Made by a program: the position numbers and the translations under genes. A DNA stretch of 64,000 nt, taken from the NCBI GenBank assembly GCA_028287135.1, contig JAQBQE010000033.1, forward strand, positions 1 through 64,000, given 5' to 3'. Below are positions 26,402 to 34,452 of the stretch, piece by piece. The stretch comes from Myxococcales bacterium. Lineage in GTDB: Bacteria > Myxococcota_A > Polyangia > Haliangiales > Haliangiaceae. Positions within the stretch are counted from its first letter, which is position 1, and the number at the start of each line of letters is the position of its first letter. The notes beneath the pieces are model-generated. The model searched no databases, had not been told where the DNA came from, and saw only the letters and a list, made by a program, of their open reading frames with translations.

Positions 26402-26418
26402 TGCACGACGCGGACCAG
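26402..26418 (-). promoter_or_regulatory. Sigma-54-type promoter of methyltransferase 2
   Basis: On the minus strand CTGGTCCGCGTCGTGCA matches 9 of 13 consensus positions with exact GG-N10-GC spacing. The predicted start (26391) is two bases before the ATG. It is the weakest of the three promoters; the upstream site at an identical distance to that of promoter 1 supports it. Confidence 0.6.
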
Positions 26419-26478
26419 CGTCGATGGCCACGGGTTCCCTGCGGTTATCGGGACCCTCCCACCGGATAGAGGGGGACG

Positions 26479-26491
26479 CGACAGCGTGTCG
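26479..26491 (-). promoter_or_regulatory. Activator site B1 of methyltransferase 2
   Basis: CGACAGCGTGTCG (plus strand) is a perfect 5+5 palindrome whose centre is 82 bp from the C of the -12 element of promoter 2, exactly as for site A1. It may also serve the divergent activator gene. Confidence 0.7.
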
Positions 26492-26520
26492 TGATCGTGG
26501 CCAAGCGATCGGTTGCCGCC

Positions 26521-26533
26521 CGACACGCTGGCG
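26521..26533 (-). promoter_or_regulatory. Activator site B2 of methyltransferase 2
   Basis: CGACACGCTGGCG (plus strand), one mismatch from a perfect palindrome, centred 42 bp beyond site B1 (four helical turns). With B1 it forms a 10-bp inverted repeat, CAGCGTGTCG ... CGACACGCTG. Confidence 0.65.
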
Positions 26534-26579
26534 TAGCGTGGACGCGCCAGAGCAGGCGGGAGGGGTAGACTGCGACCCG

Positions 26580-27542
26580 ATGCCGAAGCGTCAGCGAACT
26601 CCCATCGTGGTGCTCGAACCGGTGATGACATCACCGGTGATGCGATCGTTCGATCGCTTCCTGCGCGCCATTGCGGTGAAGGAGGTGACGGTCACGTTCA
26701 CCGGAGAAACGGGATCCGGCAAAGAGGTCATGGCCCGGCGTCTCCACGAGATGTCACCGCGTCGTGGCGGGCCGTTCGTACCGATCAATTGCGCCGCGAT
26801 TCCGGAAGCGCTCTTCGAGAGCGAGCTCTTCGGTCACGAGCGCGGTGCGTACACCAGTGCGAACGAGCGTTCGAGCGGGAAGATCGAGGTTGCAGACGGC
26901 GGCACGTTGTTTCTGGACGAGATCGCCGAGATGCCGCTGTCGCTGCAAGCGAAGATGCTCCGGTTCCTCGAGACCCGTCGCTACATGCGCGTCGGAGGGA
27001 CCAAGAAGATTCAGGCAGATGTCCGATTGGTCCTCGCAACCTTGCGTCCCCTGGAACAGGAAGTTCGAGCGGGCCGATTCCGCCCGGATCTGTTCTACCG
27101 GATCCAGGGCATCGTCTTGGAGGTCCCCCCGCTGCGTGAACGTCGTCGCGACATCCCCCAGCTCCTCGATGGCTTCATCGCGCAACTCTCCGCGACCCAC
27201 GACGTCGAGCCTCCGGTGTTCGCGCGGTCAGCGCGTTCCGCGCTCGTTGCCTACGGCTGGCCAGGTAACGTGCGTGAGCTACGAAACGCTGTCGAGCTGC
27301 TTTGTATCTTGCGCGAGGGCAAGGCCGTCCGGGTGCTGGACCTGCCTCCGAGCATCCGGCAAGGACGCGCGGACTCCACGGTCGAGGGCGACAGCATCGT
27401 CGTTCCGACCAACCGGCCGCTCGATGAGATCGTGGATCTGGTGATCGATGCCGCGATCAGTGCCGAGCACGGAAATCTTACCCGCGCGGCCCAGCGTCTC
27501 AAGGTCAGCGTAAGGACACTTCAACGTCGGGCCCGAGGGTAG
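26580..27542 (+). CDS. Sigma-54 enhancer-binding activator without sensor domain
   Basis: A 320-residue AAA+ activator of sigma-54 RNA polymerase. Walker A G-E-T-G-S-G-K-E at 42-49, Walker B L-F-L-D-E at 110-114, R-fingers R166/R168 (F-R-P-D-L-F-Y-R), sensor II W-P-G-N-V-R-E-L, and a C-terminal Fis-type helix-turn-helix at about 290-318 (N-L-T-R-A-A-Q-R-L-K-V-S-V-R-T-L-Q-R-R). The sigma-54 contact loop reads G-A-Y-T-S-A (89-94) instead of G-A-F-T-G-A. There is no receiver, GAF or FHA domain, so like PspF it must be controlled by a partner protein, by expression or by a ligand of the core. It lies among the three methyltransferase genes and is their probable activator. Confidence 0.9.
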   Translation: MPKRQRTPIVVLEPVMTSPVMRSFDRFLRAIAVKEVTVTFTGETGSGKEVMARRLHEMSPRRGGPFVPINCAAIPEALFESELFGHERGAYTSANERSSGKIEVADGGTLFLDEIAEMPLSLQAKMLRFLETRRYMRVGGTKKIQADVRLVLATLRPLEQEVRAGRFRPDLFYRIQGIVLEVPPLRERRRDIPQLLDGFIAQLSATHDVEPPVFARSARSALVAYGWPGNVRELRNAVELLCILREGKAVRVLDLPPSIRQGRADSTVEGDSIVVPTNRPLDEIVDLVIDAAISAEHGNLTRAAQRLKVSVRTLQRRARG

Positions 27543-27585
27543 GTCGCGCGACGGCCCACGTGCGCTCGGCGGCGTTGGTCATGAG

Positions 27586-27598
27586 CGACAGGTCACCG
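27586..27598 (+). promoter_or_regulatory. Activator half-site C3 of methyltransferase 3
   Basis: CGACAGGTCACCG has the conserved left half CGACA exactly 42 bp upstream of site C2; the right half is not conserved. Confidence 0.35.
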
Positions 27599-27627
27599 CC
27601 GCGGAGGTGGTCGCGGCGCGCCACTGA

Positions 27628-27640
27628 CGACAACCTGGCG
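27628..27640 (+). promoter_or_regulatory. Activator site C2 of methyltransferase 3
   Basis: CGACAACCTGGCG, matching B2 in both halves, centred exactly 42 bp upstream of site C1. Confidence 0.6.
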
Positions 27641-27669
27641 TCCCGAGGGCGCTCCACACTCCCCCGCTC

Positions 27670-27682
27670 CGACATCGTGACG
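27670..27682 (+). promoter_or_regulatory. Activator site C1 of methyltransferase 3
   Basis: CGACATCGTGACG, one mismatch from site A1. Its centre is 92 bp from the C of the -12 element, one helical turn further than in the two sister promoters. Confidence 0.65.
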
Positions 27683-27752
27683 CATTGCTTGCCCATGGCT
27701 GGCCCATCGACGTCCGTGGTCGAGCGGCGCCCGTGATCCGGCCACGTTGCAT

Positions 27753-27769
27753 CTGGCGCGGTCAATGCA
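27753..27769 (+). promoter_or_regulatory. Sigma-54-type promoter of methyltransferase 3
   Basis: CTGGCGCGGTCAATGCA matches 10 of 13 consensus positions with GG-N10-GC spacing and shares TGGCxCG-N4-ATGCAT with promoter 1. Predicted start near 27780, three bases before the ATG at 27783. Confidence 0.72.
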
Positions 27770-27782
27770 TCACGACCCATCC

Positions 27783-28436
27783 ATGCACGCTGCGATCACC
27801 GCGCGGCTTCGACACCAGACGGTGATGAAGGACGCAACCTTCGATCAGGTGTTCCCGCCGTCCCAGCGCTTACGCAGCTGCATCCACTGGACGCCAGTGG
27901 ATGTCGCGGTGCGCGCTGCCGTGTTGCTCGCGCCACTGCCTGGCCGAAAAGTGCTTGACGTCGGAGCGGGGGTCGGCAAGTTGTGTCTGGTCGGCGCCGC
28001 GACGACGAGCTCCACCTGGTTTGGCATCGAGCGCGACGCGGAGATGGTCCGGTCGGCGAGCGCCGCCGCGAGTGCGATGCATGTCGAGCAGCGGACGCGC
28101 TTCTTCCTCGGGGATGTCACAAGCGTCGACTGGTCCGCGTTCGACGCGTTCTACCTGTTCAATCCGTTCTCGGAGATGCGGTTCGAGGGGCTGCTGTCCG
28201 CTACTCCCGAGGAAGCGCAGGCGCGCCGCGTGCGACACACCGCAACCGTCGAGTTCGTTCAGCAACAGCTCTTATCGGCAGCAGCGGGCACGCGCGTCGT
28301 GACCTATCACGGCTTCGGAGGCGAGATGCCGGCCGGGTTCGATCTCGCGCATCGAGAACCAGCGCGGGGCGACGAGCTGTGCCTGTGGATTCGTCGTCGT
28401 TCACGTCGCCAGCCAGCTGGCCATGCGGTCCGATGA
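27783..28436 (+). CDS. SAM-dependent methyltransferase, paralogue 3 of 3
   Basis: A 217-residue class I methyltransferase, the third paralogue. H-W-T-P-V-D-V at residues 35-41, V-L-D-V-G-A-G-V-G-K at 57-66, G-I-E-R-D at 81-85, F-Y-L-F-N-P-F at 123-129, and T-R-V-V-T-Y-H-G-F-G-G near the C-terminus. The N-terminal 30 residues align with paralogue 1. The ATG at 27783 is chosen over in-frame codons from 27747 because those lie upstream of the predicted sigma-54 transcription start. A later ATG at 27825 is possible but would lose the conserved N-terminus. Target unknown. Confidence 0.86.
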   Translation: MHAAITARLRHQTVMKDATFDQVFPPSQRLRSCIHWTPVDVAVRAAVLLAPLPGRKVLDVGAGVGKLCLVGAATTSSTWFGIERDAEMVRSASAAASAMHVEQRTRFFLGDVTSVDWSAFDAFYLFNPFSEMRFEGLLSATPEEAQARRVRHTATVEFVQQQLLSAAAGTRVVTYHGFGGEMPAGFDLAHREPARGDELCLWIRRRSRRQPAGHAVR

Positions 28437-28527
28437 CGGTCGTGATCATCGGAACCTCCGAGATGCGAGGGTGGCCGAGCGCGCCGAGTCAGTACGGCGT
28501 CGCGGCACGGATCGCGTAGACGAGTCG

Positions 28528-31500
28528 CTAGAGTGGCAGCGCGGCTTGCGACGCGATCTGCACGGGCCGCGGCGGCGGATGATACGTGAGGTCCTCGTCG
28601 ACACGGGCGCCCGGCGGTAGCGGTGCGCGGAGCACGAGGTGACTCGCTTCGACCGAGGCGACGGCCTGGCCATCGAGGAACAGCACGGCGTTGCCGACGA
28701 TCGCCGGGACGCGCGGTCCCGGGGACAGGATGCCGACGAGGTTCAGTGGATCGGTCGCCGCGATCCGGGAGACCTCGTGCGCAGGTGCGGGATTGCGCGC
28801 GGCGCGTAGCTCGTCGAGTGCCTCGGGCAGCGCGAACTGCTCGCCGACAAACCCGGTCACGAACCGACCACCGCGGATCTCGCCGCGCGCCTCGAGCCGG
28901 CGCAGCGCGACCAGCAGATCGCGCCACGGTGGCAGGCTCGACTCGCGCGCGAGCAGGTCACGGAACACCACGCCGTAGCGGTGCAGCAGCTGGCGCGCGG
29001 AGGCCTCGGCATCGACGACGCACGTCGACGTTGCGGGCAGCAGCGACCACCGGCCGGCCGCGGTCGGCAGCGAACGCAGCGCGTGATTCGGCCGGCGGTT
29101 GTCACGCGTGCGTGCGCGCTTGATCGCTTCCTGCCACTTGCGCACCGGCGGCAGATCGTTCGCCGCGACCGCGCGATCGAACAGACTCTTGACCTCACCG
29201 CGCTTGCGGTCGACGAGCACGCGCAGGCTCGCGAACCCATCCGCGGTCGCAACGCCTGCACCGACGAGCTCCCACAGCGCATCTTCGACATCACCGGGCT
29301 CGACATCGACCGCGCTGACGAGATCGCCGAGGAACGACGCGCCCTGGGTCGCTAGGATCTCGCGCACACGCTCCGCGAGCGGGCCGAGCACCGGCGCTTC
29401 GGTCTGCGTCACCGCGGCGGCGCCACGCAGCCAGCTCGCATCCCGCCGCAGCATCAGCGCGAGCGGCGCCGAGCGTGACGGCGCGGTGCGCCGGACCGGC
29501 GCCGACGCAGGTTCGGGCACGACGCGCAGGTCGAGCGGCGTCCGCGGCTGCAGCACCGACCGCGGCATGCGTGGATCGGTCGCTCGCTCGGGCGCTGGCT
29601 CGGGCTCGGGTTCGAAGACGCCCTGGCGGCGCATCACCGTCGAGGTGGTCACGAGCTGGACGATGATCTGCTCGCCGAACCCCGGCGTGCGCGTGCCGGT
29701 CAGCGCTGCCGCAGCGGCGGCCGCGATCTGCTCGCGCGTGGCACCGGTGCGACTCGCAGCGTCGGCCGCGGCCTCGGCGAGGTTGTACGGATCCGCCGGA
29801 TCGTGCTGCTTCGTCTTCACGCGCTTTGGACCGGCGCGCACCGGCTCGGGCTCGGGCTCGGGTTCGACGGCGGCGTTCGCGCGCGGGCTGAGCCGGCACC
29901 ACACGACGTGACCGGCGAGGCACAGCTGATCGAGCCAGCTCTGATCGTAGCCGTGGAGCCGGGCAGGGAGGACCTCGCGCTCCCACGCACCGGCTGCGGT
30001 CTCGAACCCCTGGAGCTGCTCGACGATCCGCGCTAGGCCATCGGCTCCGATCAGCTGCGAGTGCCGCGACACCCGCTGCCACCGCAGCAGGAATCGCATC
30101 AGTGCCGCGGCGCTCACCGGCTCGATCTCCTTGCGCAGCCGCGCGAGCGTCAGCCGATGGATCCGCGCGAGCACGCGGCGATTGCACCACTCGAGCTCGA
30201 GCAGCGCCGAGGTGTCATCCGCGGCTGCGAGCGCATCACGCACCGTGGTCACGCCGCTGCGCACGCCACGCGCGGTCGATGCTGCCGTGAACGAACCGCG
30301 GAGGATCGCGCCGTCTCCCTCGAGGGCGAGCAGCGCCGCGAGGATGTCCGCGCTCGGGACGCCGAGCTCGTCTGACAGCTGGAGCGCCGTCACCGGACCA
30401 CGGTGATCGAGGTGCGCACCGACCGTGCGGTTGATCGCGGTCTCGCGATCGATGCTCTTCGACCACGACGGGGTGGCGATCGCGGGCAGGCACTCGACGA
30501 CCTCGGGGAGCCCGCGAGGCCGGAAGCTCGGCGTCGGCACCGGGCACCCGCCGCCCTCGATCTGCGCGAGCGTCACCGGCTCTGCAACGCCGAGGATCGC
30601 GCGCACCGCACCGAGCCGCTCGGTCGCGACCCACGCGGCGTACGTGCGCTCTCCGATCTCCCAGCGCATGCGGACCGCGCGCCCGGTCGAGGTCAGCGCC
30701 TGGAACCAGTCGTTGGCACCCGGTGCGAGGTTCTTGCCCCTCGGCTCGGGCACCAGCCAGAGGCCGAGCAGCGCATCGTGCAGCTCGTCGATGTCGCGGA
30801 CCGTCGGCGTGACCTCCTCGGTCGCCGCCGAGATCGCGGCCTCGTCGAGCGCGCCGACATCATCGATGCCCGAGCTCGACACGGTCTGCTGCGGGAGGCC
30901 GCGCCGGAGCTGGACGGCGCGCGTGCGGCGCTCCTCGAGCGGGGCGTCGTCGAGGAACGCGTACGGGTTCGCGTTGATCAGCTCGTGCGACAGCGGGCTC
31001 GGCTCGACGGTGTCGCGCGCGATCACCTGGATCTCGCCGCTCTCGAGACCCTCGATCATCCTGCGCAGGCCGTCGATGTCCATCGCCTCGACCAGGCAGT
31101 CGCGGATCGTCTCGAACACGAGCGGGTGATCCGGAATCTCGCGCGGGCCGGTGATGTTCTCGCCACACGCGACTGCGTGCGGGAACACGACGCTCAGCGC
31201 ATCGGCGGCGCGCATCTTCACGAGGTGCGGTGGGACCTTCTTGCCGCCGCGACGGCGCAGCACGGTCAGCGACCGGGTCACGTTCCACCGCCAGCGGATC
31301 TCGAACATCGGCCGGTCGAGCAGCGCCTGGATCAAGGTCTCCTCGGCGCCGTGCGACGTGACGTAGCCGAACACGCTGTCGAGCGGGAAGCTGTGCGGCT
31401 GCCCGAGCGAGATCACGATGCCGTCATCGGTCGCCGCGGCCTGGAGCTCGAAGTCGAACGTCACGCAGAACTTCTTGCGCAGCGCGAGCCCCCACGCGCG

Positions 31501-33507
31501 ATTGATCCGGCCGCCGAGCGGCGAATGGATCACGAGCTGCATCCCGCCGCCCTCGTCGAAGAACCGCTCCGCGATCAGGAGATTTCCGCGCGGTAGCGCA
31601 CCGAGCGCCGTGCGTGCGGCACCGAGGTACGCGACGAGCTGCTGCGCCGCCGTCATCGACATCCCGGTCTCGGACGCGAGCCAGGTCGCGATCGCGTGGG
31701 CCTCGAGTCCCTCCCCGAGCCTGCGATCGATCTCGCCGCGCAGCGAGCTGACCTCGTCCGAGAGCTCGCGCGTGCGGGCGGGCGCCTCGCCGAACCAGAA
31801 CGGGATGGTCGGTGGCTGGCCCTTCGCGTCCTCGACGAAGACCTTGCCGTTCTCGATCCGGCGGATCTTCCACGCGGTGTTGCCGAGCTGGAAGATGTCC
31901 CCGGCCGAGCTGTCGATCGCGAAGTCCTCATCGACCTCGCCGACCTTGGTCTCCTCCGGCCACTGGACGACCGCGTAGTTGTTGTTGTCGGGGATCGCGC
32001 CGCCGCACATGATCGCCGCGAGCCGCGCTCCGCGCCGACCCCGCAGCTTGCCGGCGACTCGATCGCGATGGAGGTGGGCACCGACCCGGCCACGCCGCGC
32101 CGACACGCCCTCGGACAGCATGTCGATGATCTGCTCGAGCTTCTCGTCGCTGAGGTCGGCGTACTGCGCGGCGCCGCGCACCAGCGTGGCGAGCTCGTCC
32201 TCGCCGATCTCCTCGCCCGAGCAGATCGCGACGATCTGCTGCGCGAGGATGTCGAGCGGCGCATCACGCAGCGTGATCTGATCGAGGTTGCCGCGCCGGA
32301 TTCCCCGCACGAGCGCCCCGCACTCGACGAGCTGGTCGCGGGTCAGCGCGAACATCCGGCCCTTCGGCGTGCCGCCGAGGTGGTGGCCCGAGCGACCGAC
32401 GCGCTGGATCAGCGTGGACATCGAACGCGGCGAGCCGAGCTGGACGACGAGATCGACCGCACCGACATCGATGCCGAGCTCGAGCGAGGCGGTCGCGACC
32501 GCGCACTTGACCTGGCCGAGCTTGAGCTTCTGCTCGGCCGCGAGCCGCATCACGCGCGACATCGAGCCGTGGTGCGCGACGACGTGCTCCTCGCCGAGCC
32601 GTTGCTCGAGCGCGGCCGCGGCGCGTTCGACCAGTCGCCGGGTGTTGACGAACACGATCGTCGAGCGGTGCTGGGTGACGAGCTCCGCGATCCGATCGTA
32701 GACCCGGCCGAACTGTTCGTTCGACGCTACCGCGCCGAGCTCGTCATCGGTGATCTCGATCGCCAGATCGATCTCGCGGCGGTGGCCGGCATCGGCGATG
32801 AACGGCATCGGCCGCCGGGTGCCGACCAGGAGCCGCCCGATCCGCTCGATCGGTTTCTGCGTCGCCGACAGCCCGACGCGGACCGGCACGCGACCACAGA
32901 CCTGCATCACGAGCCGGTCGAGGCGCTCGAGGGAGAGCGCGAGATGCGCGCCACGCTTGTCACCCGCGATCGCGTGGATCTCGTCGACGATCACCGTCTT
33001 CAGCTGACCGAGGGCGGCGCGACCCTTCTCGGTGGTCAGCAGGATGTACAGCGACTCGGGGGTGGTGACGAGGATGTGCGGCGGCCGCTTCGCCATCTTC
33101 GCGCGCTCGCCAACCGGCGTGTCACCGGTCCGCACGCCGACCCGGATCTCGGGAAACGTCACGCCGCGCGCGGCGGCGTACGCCGTCAGCTCGGCGAGCG
33201 GCGCTTCGAGGTTGCGATGGACGTCGTTCGACAGCGCCTTGAGCGGCGACAGGTAGAGGATCGAGGTCCCCGAGGTGTTGAAACTGGATGAGGCGACCGG
33301 ATCTTCGAGACCCTGGCGGACCAGCGCGTCCATGCACGACAGGAACGCCGCGAGCGTCTTGCCGGAGCCGGTCGGCGCCGCGATCAGGACGTCTTCGCCC
33401 GCGCCGATCCGCGGCCAGCCCGCGATCTGCGGTTCGGTCGGTGCACCGAACCGTTCGCGGAACCACCCGGCGACCAGCGGATGGAATGCGTCGAGGACGT
33501 CACGCAC
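28528..33507 (-). CDS. lhr: Lhr-family long superfamily 2 helicase
   Basis: A very large (1659-residue) Lhr-type 3'-5' helicase. Q-like motif at the N-terminus, Walker A A-P-T-G-S-G-K-T, D-E-I-H-A-I for motif II, S-A-T-Q for motif III, S-L-E-L-G-I-D-V-G and Q-R-V-G-R-S-G-H for motifs V and VI. These are followed by the winged-helix and Lhr-specific beta-barrel region, then about 700 residues of extra C-terminal domain with a charged Glu/Pro insert near residue 1195. Lhr helicases unwind RNA:DNA hybrids in DNA repair. Start uncertain: GTG at 33507 used; TTG at 33525 is possible. Monocistronic. Confidence 0.92.
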   Translation of the reverse strand: MRDVLDAFHPLVAGWFRERFGAPTEPQIAGWPRIGAGEDVLIAAPTGSGKTLAAFLSCMDALVRQGLEDPVASSSFNTSGTSILYLSPLKALSNDVHRNLEAPLAELTAYAAARGVTFPEIRVGVRTGDTPVGERAKMAKRPPHILVTTPESLYILLTTEKGRAALGQLKTVIVDEIHAIAGDKRGAHLALSLERLDRLVMQVCGRVPVRVGLSATQKPIERIGRLLVGTRRPMPFIADAGHRREIDLAIEITDDELGAVASNEQFGRVYDRIAELVTQHRSTIVFVNTRRLVERAAAALEQRLGEEHVVAHHGSMSRVMRLAAEQKLKLGQVKCAVATASLELGIDVGAVDLVVQLGSPRSMSTLIQRVGRSGHHLGGTPKGRMFALTRDQLVECGALVRGIRRGNLDQITLRDAPLDILAQQIVAICSGEEIGEDELATLVRGAAQYADLSDEKLEQIIDMLSEGVSARRGRVGAHLHRDRVAGKLRGRRGARLAAIMCGGAIPDNNNYAVVQWPEETKVGEVDEDFAIDSSAGDIFQLGNTAWKIRRIENGKVFVEDAKGQPPTIPFWFGEAPARTRELSDEVSSLRGEIDRRLGEGLEAHAIATWLASETGMSMTAAQQLVAYLGAARTALGALPRGNLLIAERFFDEGGGMQLVIHSPLGGRINRAWGLALRKKFCVTFDFELQAAATDDGIVISLGQPHSFPLDSVFGYVTSHGAEETLIQALLDRPMFEIRWRWNVTRSLTVLRRRGGKKVPPHLVKMRAADALSVVFPHAVACGENITGPREIPDHPLVFETIRDCLVEAMDIDGLRRMIEGLESGEIQVIARDTVEPSPLSHELINANPYAFLDDAPLEERRTRAVQLRRGLPQQTVSSSGIDDVGALDEAAISAATEEVTPTVRDIDELHDALLGLWLVPEPRGKNLAPGANDWFQALTSTGRAVRMRWEIGERTYAAWVATERLGAVRAILGVAEPVTLAQIEGGGCPVPTPSFRPRGLPEVVECLPAIATPSWSKSIDRETAINRTVGAHLDHRGPVTALQLSDELGVPSADILAALLALEGDGAILRGSFTAASTARGVRSGVTTVRDALAAADDTSALLELEWCNRRVLARIHRLTLARLRKEIEPVSAAALMRFLLRWQRVSRHSQLIGADGLARIVEQLQGFETAAGAWEREVLPARLHGYDQSWLDQLCLAGHVVWCRLSPRANAAVEPEPEPEPVRAGPKRVKTKQHDPADPYNLAEAAADAASRTGATREQIAAAAAAALTGTRTPGFGEQIIVQLVTTSTVMRRQGVFEPEPEPAPERATDPRMPRSVLQPRTPLDLRVVPEPASAPVRRTAPSRSAPLALMLRRDASWLRGAAAVTQTEAPVLGPLAERVREILATQGASFLGDLVSAVDVEPGDVEDALWELVGAGVATADGFASLRVLVDRKRGEVKSLFDRAVAANDLPPVRKWQEAIKRARTRDNRRPNHALRSLPTAAGRWSLLPATSTCVVDAEASARQLLHRYGVVFRDLLARESSLPPWRDLLVALRRLEARGEIRGGRFVTGFVGEQFALPEALDELRAARNPAPAHEVSRIAATDPLNLVGILSPGPRVPAIVGNAVLFLDGQAVASVEASHLVLRAPLPPGARVDEDLTYHPPPRPVQIASQAALPL

Positions 33508-33570
33508 GGTGGAACACACTAGCAAAGCCGTCGGACAACAGCAGCGTCACAGCGACGGGGATCGCGCGCG

Positions 33571-34392
33571 CTACGGGCAGACGTCGAAGCAGTCGGCGCC
33601 GCCTGCCGCCGTGCATAGCTCGGCAGGGCTCCACGCGCGGGCGAACACCTGAAGGTTGTCCAGCCCGCCGAGGAACGGCTCCGAGAAGCTCGGAGCTGTG
33701 ACCGTGCCGCCGAGGTCGGCTCCGATCGCGGTTCCGAGGATTCCGCTCGCCGACACCGCGCCGGTGCGGGCCTTGCAACCAGCCACGTGGCCATCGATCG
33801 TCAGCTTGATCGTCGCTCCGTCATAGGTGCATCCCACCGCGTACCAGCTGCGCGGAGCGATCGGGGCGACCGAGTCGACCTTGTCCCCGCCGATGGTGCA
33901 GCGGACCTTCCCGTTGTCCTCGTAGGTGATCGCGTACTGGAGGTCGTTGTCGATCATCGTGTAGGCGTGATCCTCGAGCGGGACCGCCTCGGGGCGCATC
34001 CACAGCGATAGGGTCAGGTTGGGGGCGATGTCGAGATCGGAGGTCTCACCGATCCGGAGCCGCGACAGCGCGGACATCTGCACCGCCGTCTCACTCTCGC
34101 GCGTCACGATCGTCAGCGCGTCGGCGGTCATCGGGTGATGTGCGCGGCCCGAGCCATCGCTCGCGAACGTCGCCACATCCTCGAAGTCGATGCACAGCCG
34201 GAGCGTGGGATCGAACGACGCGCACTTGCGTGCAATGGCCGGGTCGTCGGCCGGCTCGACCACGTCGTCGTCCGGAAGCTCGGACTCGACCGGCGCCTCG
34301 AAGCCGCAGCCGCCGGCGACCACCGCGACGATCCAGATCCGGGGTGAGACCACGACCACGGCTGGAGCAAGACGTGTACCGCCGCCCACCAT
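33571..34392 (-). CDS. LamG-domain lipoprotein
   Basis: A predicted lipoprotein of about 273 residues with a LamG/concanavalin-like jelly-roll. After a hydrophobic signal (R-I-W-I-V-A-V-V-A-G-G-C) and an acidic linker, residues about 70-273 hold L-C-I-D-F-E-D-V-A, L-S-L-W-M-R-P-E-A, W-Y-A-V-G-C-T-Y-D-G-A-T-I-K-L-T-I-D-G and G-G-L-D-N-L-Q-V-F-A-R-A-W-S. The last is the usual end of LamG domains. The exact start is uncertain (ATG at 34392, or a GTG closer to the hydrophobic segment). Probably a surface carbohydrate- or protein-binding module. Confidence 0.82.
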   Translation of the reverse strand: MVGGGTRLAPAVVVVSPRIWIVAVVAGGCGFEAPVESELPDDDVVEPADDPAIARKCASFDPTLRLCIDFEDVATFASDGSGRAHHPMTADALTIVTRESETAVQMSALSRLRIGETSDLDIAPNLTLSLWMRPEAVPLEDHAYTMIDNDLQYAITYEDNGKVRCTIGGDKVDSVAPIAPRSWYAVGCTYDGATIKLTIDGHVAGCKARTGAVSASGILGTAIGADLGGTVTAPSFSEPFLGGLDNLQVFARAWSPAELCTAAGGADCFDVCP

Positions 34393-34452
34393 GAGCCAAC
34401 TACCGGAAAGGTCCGGTGGCGCAACGCGTCGGATCGAGACGGCCCCCACCCG

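Noticed and set aside
26548-26570. Possible sigma-54 promoter of the activator gene itself (GTGGACGCGCCAGAGCA)
   Set aside because: Spacing is right, but only the GG, GC and two other positions match; not distinguishable from chance.
26532-26572. Additional sigma-54-like promoter, CTGGCGCGTCCACGC on the minus strand
   Set aside because: GG and GC are 9 bases apart rather than 10, which sigma-54 does not normally tolerate; the site at 26402-26418 has correct spacing.
31696-33291. 531-codon open frame opposite the Lhr helicase gene
   Set aside because: The minus-strand frame has all helicase motifs; the plus frame is low-complexity Arg/Asp/Leu sequence.
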